From: JABCPE02 sp963520375 | GTDB taxonomy: Bacteria > Bacteroidota > Bacteroidia > Flavobacteriales > Weeksellaceae | Length of the DNA stretch: 64,000 nt | NCBI GenBank assembly: GCA_963520375.1 | Contig: CAUQQF010000002.1 | Location: forward strand, 1-64,000 | Reading direction: 5' to 3' | Part shown: positions 59,302 to 64,000 of the stretch, one piece after another | Layout: each line of letters starts with the position of its first letter | Position numbering within the stretch: the first letter of the stretch is position 1 | Made by a program: the position numbers and the translations under genes | The notes under the pieces: model-generated | The model's database searches: none | Seen by the model: the letters and a program-made list of their open reading frames with translations, nothing else | Told to the model about the DNA's origin: nothing

Positions 59302-60052
59302 GGATATTTTCTCTTTTATTTAATGCATAAAACGCTCTTTTAGCCGCTTTTTCTTCTGCTTTTTTCTTTGAAGATTCGGAGGCGCAGCCTATTTTTTCTT
59401 CATTAAGCAAAACCGAACATCTGAAACAAATACTCTTGTTGGGTAGAAGTTCCTCAGCAGTTTCATACTGTATCTTCACTTTCTTCTTCTGTCCCCATTC
59501 CAGAAGAAGGCTCTTGTAGCTTACTATTTTGTTTTCTAATCTGGTAATTTCACTTGGGTTAAGAAGCCATCCTTCAACAACGGACTGGCACATTTTATAA
59601 TTAGTATCCAAATACACGGCTCCCACCAAAGCTTCCAATAAATTCCCAGAGATATTTTCTCCTAAAACTTGTAATTTAGAATTCTGAATATAGCTGGTCA
59701 AACATAATTGTTCTCCCAAACGATTAAGATTTTGTCTATTGACAATCTTGGATTTCATCTGTGTAAGATAGCCTTCATTGTGATTAGGATAGTTCTCATA
59801 CAGATAATAAGAAATGATGCTTCCTATCATAGCATCCCCCAAAAACTCGAGTCTCTCATAGTTTTTGGAACAGCCACCATCTTTAGAATTTTTTTTTAAG
59901 GAAAAAGCCTCTCTGTATAGCTCTATATCTTGGATTTTAAATCCAACGAGTTTACTAATATCGGCAATAAATTTCAGATCCCTATCGGGGTATTTTGTAT
60001 CTCTTCTTTTCTTTAATAGAAAGTCCAAAATATACCTCCTAATCTTATTCAT
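59291..60052 (-). CDS. rnc: Ribonuclease III
   Basis: RNase III cuts double-stranded RNA, including rRNA precursors. The catalytic signature ERLEFLGDAMIG is at about residues 64-75, and later LVGAVYLDTNYKMCQSVVEGW carries the second conserved acidic region. The C-terminal double-stranded RNA-binding domain spans about 175-245 (SYKSLLLEWGQKKKVKIQYE and ASESSKKKAEEKAAKRAFYALN). The length of 253 is normal. The start codon overlaps the fabF stop by one base (TAATG type) and the 3' end overlaps the next gene by 11 bases. Confidence 0.95.
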   Translation of the reverse strand: MNKIRRYILDFLLKKRRDTKYPDRDLKFIADISKLVGFKIQDIELYREAFSLKKNSKDGGCSKNYERLEFLGDAMIGSIISYYLYENYPNHNEGYLTQMKSKIVNRQNLNRLGEQLCLTSYIQNSKLQVLGENISGNLLEALVGAVYLDTNYKMCQSVVEGWLLNPSEITRLENKIVSYKSLLLEWGQKKKVKIQYETAEELLPNKSICFRCSVLLNEEKIGCASESSKKKAEEKAAKRAFYALNKRENILEK

Positions 60053-61296
60053 TAGATTTTCTTAAATAGAACACATGCATTATGTCCTCCGAAACCGAAA
60101 GTATTACTCATTGCTACTTTTACATCTCTCTGAACAGCTTTATTAAATGTAAAATTAAGACGAGAGTCTATCTGTTCATCATCAGTAAAATGATTGATAG
60201 TAGGAGGCACCACACCATGAACAATGGTTCCTAATGCTGCTATAGCTTCTATAACACCCGCTGCACCTAAGAGATGCCCTGTCATAGATTTTGTAGAGTT
60301 TATTTGAATATTATAAGCATGTTCTCCGAATAGTTTAGCGATAGCACTAGATTCTGCCACATCCCCAAGAGGTGTAGATGTACCATGCATATTGATGTGA
60401 TCTACCTCTTCAGGCTGAACACCAGCATCTTCTAAACAGTTTTTCATCACAAGATATGCTCCCAGTCCTTCTGGATGTGGAGCTGTCATGTGGTAAGCAT
60501 CAGCACTTAGACCTGCTCCTTTTAGTTCTGCATAGATAGTTGCTCCTCGCTTTACGGCGTGCTCATATTCTTCAAGAATAATACAACCTGCCCCTTCTCC
60601 AAGAACAAAACCATCACGGTCTTTGTCAAATGGCCTAGATGCTGTTTTTGGGTCGTCGTTTCTAGTAGAAAGAGCCATCAAGGCATTAAAGCCTCCTACA
60701 CCACTGGCTGTAACAGCAGCTTCTGACCCTCCACATACGATAACATCCGCTTTCCCTAACTGAATAAGCATTTTAGCATCTATCAGAGCGTTGGTCGATG
60801 ATGCACACGCAGAAACAGTAGTATAATTAGGCCCATGGAATCCATATTCTATAGAGATATTCCCTGGTGTGATATCTGCTATCATTTTAGGAATAAAGAA
60901 CGGATTAAACCTAGGAACATCTGTATTTGCCCAGCCTAAAACTTCGGCTTCAAAAGTCCCTAATCCTCCAATTCCAGAACCCCAAACTACACCTACTCTA
61001 TCCTTGTTTACCTCATCTTTTATTATTCTACTATGTGTCACAGCTTCTCTTGCCGCAACAAGTCCCAACTGCGTGTTTCTGTCCATTTTCTTCGCCTCTT
61101 TCTTATCAAAATGAGCAAGAGGGTCAAAATTTTTGACTTCACAAGCAAATTGAGTTTTAAAATTAGTAGAATCAAAAAGAGTAATAGGTGCAGCACCGCT
61201 TACGCCCTTAGTGAGATTTTCCCAATATTCTTGTGCATTACTGCCCAGTGGCGTAATGGCTCCAAAACCTGTAACTACTACTCTCTTTAATTCCAT
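60052..61296 (-). CDS. fabF: 3-oxoacyl-[acyl-carrier-protein] synthase II
   Basis: FabF condenses malonyl-ACP with acyl-ACP in fatty acid elongation. The catalytic Cys164 is in TVSACASSTNAL, the first His is in HINMHGTSTPLGD near residue 304 and the second in STKSMTGHLLGAAG near 341. The start RVVVTGFGAITPLG is typical. The length of 414 is standard. It lies 31 bases after acpP and touches rnc, the usual operon order in this phylum. Confidence 0.97.
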   Translation of the reverse strand: MELKRVVVTGFGAITPLGSNAQEYWENLTKGVSGAAPITLFDSTNFKTQFACEVKNFDPLAHFDKKEAKKMDRNTQLGLVAAREAVTHSRIIKDEVNKDRVGVVWGSGIGGLGTFEAEVLGWANTDVPRFNPFFIPKMIADITPGNISIEYGFHGPNYTTVSACASSTNALIDAKMLIQLGKADVIVCGGSEAAVTASGVGGFNALMALSTRNDDPKTASRPFDKDRDGFVLGEGAGCIILEEYEHAVKRGATIYAELKGAGLSADAYHMTAPHPEGLGAYLVMKNCLEDAGVQPEEVDHINMHGTSTPLGDVAESSAIAKLFGEHAYNIQINSTKSMTGHLLGAAGVIEAIAALGTIVHGVVPPTINHFTDDEQIDSRLNFTFNKAVQRDVKVAMSNTFGFGGHNACVLFKKI

Positions 61297-61327
61297 AATT
61301 TTTTTTAGTTTTTCAGTAAAACAATTA

Positions 61328-61564
61328 CTACTTAATCACCTCCTCGATGTAAGCGATTGCATGACCTACAGTCTGAATTTTTTCAGCTTGGTCATCTGGG
61401 ATTTGAATGTTAAATTCTTTTTCAAATTCCATGATCAATTCCACTGTATCCAAAGAATCAGCTCCTAAATCATTAGTGAAGCTAGCTTCTGGAGTTACTT
61501 CTGTTTCTTCAACATCAAGCTTATCAGCAATGATAGCTTTTACTCTAGATGTAATGTCTGACAT
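61328..61564 (-). CDS. acpP: Acyl carrier protein
   Basis: ACP carries growing acyl chains on a phosphopantetheine arm. The attachment Ser37 is in LGADSLDTVELIMEFE. The protein is short (78 residues) and acidic, as expected. It is the first gene of the acpP-fabF-rnc-IPExxxVDY-pyk operon, with a promoter just upstream. Confidence 0.98.
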   Translation of the reverse strand: MSDITSRVKAIIADKLDVEETEVTPEASFTNDLGADSLDTVELIMEFEKEFNIQIPDDQAEKIQTVGHAIAYIEEVIK

Positions 61565-61593
61565 AACAATATAATTTTAAATTTATTTTTGTG

Positions 61594-61622
61594 CAAATAT
61601 ATGAATTTTGAATACAATTCAA
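61594..61622 (-). promoter_or_regulatory. Promoter of the acpP-fabF-rnc operon
   Basis: On the minus strand TTG (61620-61622) is followed after 18 bases by TATATTTG (61594-61601), about 30 bases before the acpP ATG. Confidence 0.65.
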
Positions 61623-61668
61623 CTTTTTTATAGGTTAAAATTAAAATTATTTTTTCATTCTCGCAAAT

Positions 61669-62913
61669 CTAATACTCCATTTCTCTCAGTTTTGGCGAGG
61701 TAAGTCTCACCGCCACAGCGATAAGCATCGTGATAGAACCGCCTATAACCACGGCATTCACCGCCCCGAAAAGCCTTGCTGCCACTCCACTTTCGAACTG
61801 CCCCAGCTCATTGCTGGACATCACGAACATACTATTGACACTCATCACTCTTCCCCTCATATGGTCAGGCGTTTTCAGCTGAACTATCGTTCCTCTAATC
61901 ACTCCACTGACACCATCCAAAATACCACTCATCAGCAATGCTAAAAATGATAAAATAAAATATTCTGAAATTCCAAAGAGCAAAATGCATGCCCCAAATC
62001 CAAAAACACTGAAAAGCAAAAGCTTACCTTGATTTCTTCTCAAAGGGAAGAAAGTCAGTGTGAAAATAGAAATCCCTGCCCCAATGTCCGATGCTGCATT
62101 CAGAAAGCCGTAACCCACCGCGCCCAGCTGTAAAATATCCTTTGCAAAAACAGGAATAAGAGCCACAGCGCCACCAAAAAGCACAGCGAACAAATCCAAT
62201 GTCAAAGCACCCACGATTTCTTTTGTTTTAAATATATAATGCAAGCCTTCCTTTATACTCTCATAAACATTGACTTCTTGGTCTTTAAATTCCGAATGCT
62301 GTGGTTTTGTTTTAAAATAAAAAAAGAAAGCCACAAATAAGGAAGAAACTATCACCACTAATGTTCCTTTGATTTGCAATAAAGAAACCAAAAATCCACA
62401 CATCGCATGCCCCATGACTGATGCCGCCAAAAATGTAGTCTGATTGATAGTAATGGCTCTTGGGAGAAGTTCTTTGCTTACGATTTTGGGTATCATCGCA
62501 GGGACAATAGGTCCAAGGAAAGACCGTGCAATCCCTGTAAGAAAAACAACGAAATAAATAAAATAAGTGACCTCATCATTAGTAAATTCTAAATTTCCCT
62601 GAAACCAAGCAGGAATAAGCAATGCTCCAAGAAGAATAACATAAGCAAAATTACAAATGAGCAGAAGCCTTCTCTTTTCGTTCATATCAATGAAATGCCC
62701 AGCATACAAAGCACAGCCCACCGCAGGAATCACCTCAGACAGACCAATCAGCCCAATAGAAAACGGATCGCCTGTAAGTTCATAAACCCACCAGCCTAAA
62801 AGTGTGGAGGTCATCTTAAAGGCGAGAATAATAAAAAACCGCCCTGTAATAAGGTTTCTAAACTCCTCATTCTTCAAAGCTTTTAGGGCATCAAGTGATA
62901 TTTTTAGGTTCAT
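61669..62913 (-). CDS. Major facilitator superfamily transporter
   Basis: This is a 12-helix MFS protein of 414 residues, closest in style to the MFS_3/EntS-type exporters. The loop between helices 2 and 3 (AGHFIDMNEKRRLLLI) carries the MFS A-like motif, and the later RGTIVQLKTPDHMRGRVMSVNSMF is typical of the MFS_3 type. Substrate cannot be predicted. It lies three bases after the DUF5071 gene, which in turn lies four bases after the GH3-type gene, so the three form a unit. Confidence 0.88.
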   Translation of the reverse strand: MNLKISLDALKALKNEEFRNLITGRFFIILAFKMTSTLLGWWVYELTGDPFSIGLIGLSEVIPAVGCALYAGHFIDMNEKRRLLLICNFAYVILLGALLIPAWFQGNLEFTNDEVTYFIYFVVFLTGIARSFLGPIVPAMIPKIVSKELLPRAITINQTTFLAASVMGHAMCGFLVSLLQIKGTLVVIVSSLFVAFFFYFKTKPQHSEFKDQEVNVYESIKEGLHYIFKTKEIVGALTLDLFAVLFGGAVALIPVFAKDILQLGAVGYGFLNAASDIGAGISIFTLTFFPLRRNQGKLLLFSVFGFGACILLFGISEYFILSFLALLMSGILDGVSGVIRGTIVQLKTPDHMRGRVMSVNSMFVMSSNELGQFESGVAARLFGAVNAVVIGGSITMLIAVAVRLTSPKLREMEY

Positions 62914-62916
62914 TAT

Positions 62917-63300
62917 TTATTTTCTTAATGTATTTATCAATTCTAAAATTTCCTCTTCTTCCGTATTTGTCTGTAAAACCTTTGCCATATTATCAAAATC
63001 TTTTTTCAAGAAATCTTTGTTTTCTAAACTAAGTTTAGGGCAGATATTCGTCAAAATCCAATATTTCCAAATCATATCATCTGTTTGGAAAACTTTAGAA
63101 ATTTCACTAATGAACAAATCTTGCCTTGCCACAATAATTTCTACAATTTTAGGAAAAATAGGCCAATTAGCATCTTGTGTCCAAGTCAGCAATTCACTTG
63201 TAAGTTGAGATAAATCAGAGTCATTTAATATTTTTATTTCCTCTAAATTACTACCATCTAATTTGTCTTTAGGCAATAAGGTTTTTATATTTTTCATCAT
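62917..63300 (-). CDS. DUF5071-like protein
   Basis: This is a 127-residue soluble helical protein. LLTWTQDANWPIFPKIVEIIV and IWKYWILTNICPKLS match the DUF5071 pattern as I remember it, a small HEAT-like protein of unknown function. The protein may start at either of two adjacent Met codons (63300 or 63297). It is packed between the GH3-type gene and the MFS gene with gaps of four and three bases. No catalytic residues are evident. Confidence 0.75.
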   Translation of the reverse strand: MMKNIKTLLPKDKLDGSNLEEIKILNDSDLSQLTSELLTWTQDANWPIFPKIVEIIVARQDLFISEISKVFQTDDMIWKYWILTNICPKLSLENKDFLKKDFDNMAKVLQTNTEEEEILELINTLRK

Positions 63301-63304
63301 TTGA

Positions 63305-64000
63305 TTATGTCAATTTCTTGAATTTCTCCAAAATATCGGCTATTTTCCTATCATTGGCAAGTCGTGGGATTTTATTTTGTCCGCCCAGTTTCCCTTCTGC
63401 TTTGGCGTATTCTTGAAAAGCATTTTTAGCCAAACAACTGATTTTCAATGATTGAAGAATATTCCCTGAAATCAAATCATCATAATAAACATTTCGCTCC
63501 CTCATCTCCAAATCCAGCGTTTTCCTAAATTCTTCCAAATCCTCTGGCTGTTTTTCAAATTCTATAAACCACTCATGGTAAGGAAGTTCCTTGTTTTCAG
63601 GTGTTACCTGTGGCGCTAGATGAAACTCAGTAATTTGTGCTGGGTGCTTTGCCACTGTGGCTTTCATGGCTTCTTCCACCTCAAAGGCAATCACATGCTC
63701 TCCAAAAGCAGAGGTAAAATGCTTCGTCCGCCCACTCACCAAAACTCGGTGAGGATTTTTAGAAATAAAACGAACCACATCGCCGATGGAATACGCCCAA
63801 AGCCCTGAATTAGTACTGATAATCAAAGCATAATCTTTATTTAGCTCAACTTCTGATAAAGTCAATCTCCTTGCATTAGGTTTTCCAAATTCTTCTAACG
63901 GAACAAATTCGTAGAAAATCCCATGATTAGTCAAAAGCAAAAGCCCTTCCTGCGTATAGTCATCTTGAAAAGCGAAGAAGCCCTCACTCGCTGGAAAGGT
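63305..64000 (-). CDS. GH3-family (acyl-adenylate-type) enzyme, C-terminal part
   Basis: The frame is open from the window end at 64000 to the stop at 63305, so the N-terminal part lies outside. The visible 231 residues end a GH3 auxin-responsive-promoter family protein: IFYEFVPLEEFGKPNARRL, STNSGLWAYSIGDVVRF, VSGRTKHFTSAFGEHVIAFEVEEAM and KLGGQNKIPRLANDR. GH3 proteins conjugate amino acids to carboxylic acids through adenylates in plants. The bacterial role is not settled. The gene heads, or lies within, a unit with the DUF5071 and MFS genes. Confidence 0.9.
   Translation of the reverse strand, partial: TFPASEGFFAFQDDYTQEGLLLLTNHGIFYEFVPLEEFGKPNARRLTLSEVELNKDYALIISTNSGLWAYSIGDVVRFISKNPHRVLVSGRTKHFTSAFGEHVIAFEVEEAMKATVAKHPAQITEFHLAPQVTPENKELPYHEWFIEFEKQPEDLEEFRKTLDLEMRERNVYYDDLISGNILQSLKISCLAKNAFQEYAKAEGKLGGQNKIPRLANDRKIADILEKFKKLT

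Noticed and set aside
1..64000. CRISPR arrays, insertion sequences, integrases, rRNA genes or a replication origin
   Set aside because: I looked for repeated spacers, transposase motifs, terminal repeats with target duplications, rRNA sequences and DnaA-box clusters and saw none.

Overview
The window is 64 kb of a Bacteroidota chromosome. The best match is Flavobacteriia, family Weeksellaceae (Chryseobacterium, Elizabethkingia, Bergeyella or Riemerella relatives). The reasons are clearly AT-rich DNA, near absence of Shine-Dalgarno leaders, repeated use of the Bacteroidota promoter element TAnnTTTG shortly before start codons, signal peptides ending in (F/S)AQ, and marker families such as DUF3127, an IPExxxVDY-like protein and an X-Pro dipeptidyl peptidase next to a POT transporter. 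The genus is inferred, not proven. Nearly all of the sequence is ordinary housekeeping chromosome. I see no CRISPR array, insertion sequence, prophage, rRNA or origin. No gene-free stretch exceeds about 200 bases.

Layout. 1-2800: start of a divergent secreted protein, rnhB, a dicarboxylate/amino-acid symporter and a small secreted barrel-like protein. 2805-20734 (minus): one long division and cell-wall (dcw) operon reading rsmH, ftsL-like, ftsI with PASTA, an STM3941-like membrane protein, murE, mraY, a DUF6630-like protein, murD, ftsW, murG, a CxxC zinc-ribbon protein, a RhuM-like protein, murC, ftsQ, ftsA, ftsZ. It has a good promoter at 20766-20794 and ends at a bidirectional terminator at 2775-2801. 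mraZ is absent from its head, and four non-canonical genes are interleaved.

20900-32300: alpha/beta hydrolase and the GTPase EngB; nth, glycosyltransferase and trmN6 (minus); nikR; a frameshifted Spy/CpxP-like periplasmic protein; DPP IV plus POT transporter, a dipeptide-scavenging pair; then gpsA, two unknown genes and an EamA exporter (minus). 32400-45000: clpB, uvrC, a CPBP protease, pncB, an ECF sigma factor with a membrane protein, an alanine/sodium symporter, a methyltransferase plus metal-chelate-type binding lipoprotein, and tsf. 45100-56400: a secreted protein, accA, gltX, a small secreted Lys/Pro/Glu-rich protein, ftsE, mtaB, a SIMPL protein, an outer-membrane barrel, a HerA/YjgR-like ATPase, a DnaQ exonuclease fused to a decayed GIY-YIG domain, aat, and a DUF3127 protein with an SSB-like tail. 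56500-56790: tRNA-Leu, tRNA-Gly, tRNA-Leu. 56900-64000 (minus): bacilliredoxin, the conserved acpP-fabF-rnc-IPExxxVDY-pyk operon, an MFS transporter, a DUF5071 protein and a GH3-family enzyme cut by the window end.

The observations most worth following are two near-identical GTAACAA promoter-like sequences bracketing the ECF sigma operon, the DnaQ protein with a decayed GIY-YIG domain, the RhuM and zinc-ribbon genes inside the dcw operon, a cysteine-free endonuclease III, a one-base frameshift in the Spy-like gene, and several strong inverted repeats between genes (32351-32425, 42072-42122, and repeats upstream of clpB). I did not find a clear new multi-gene defence or mobile system.
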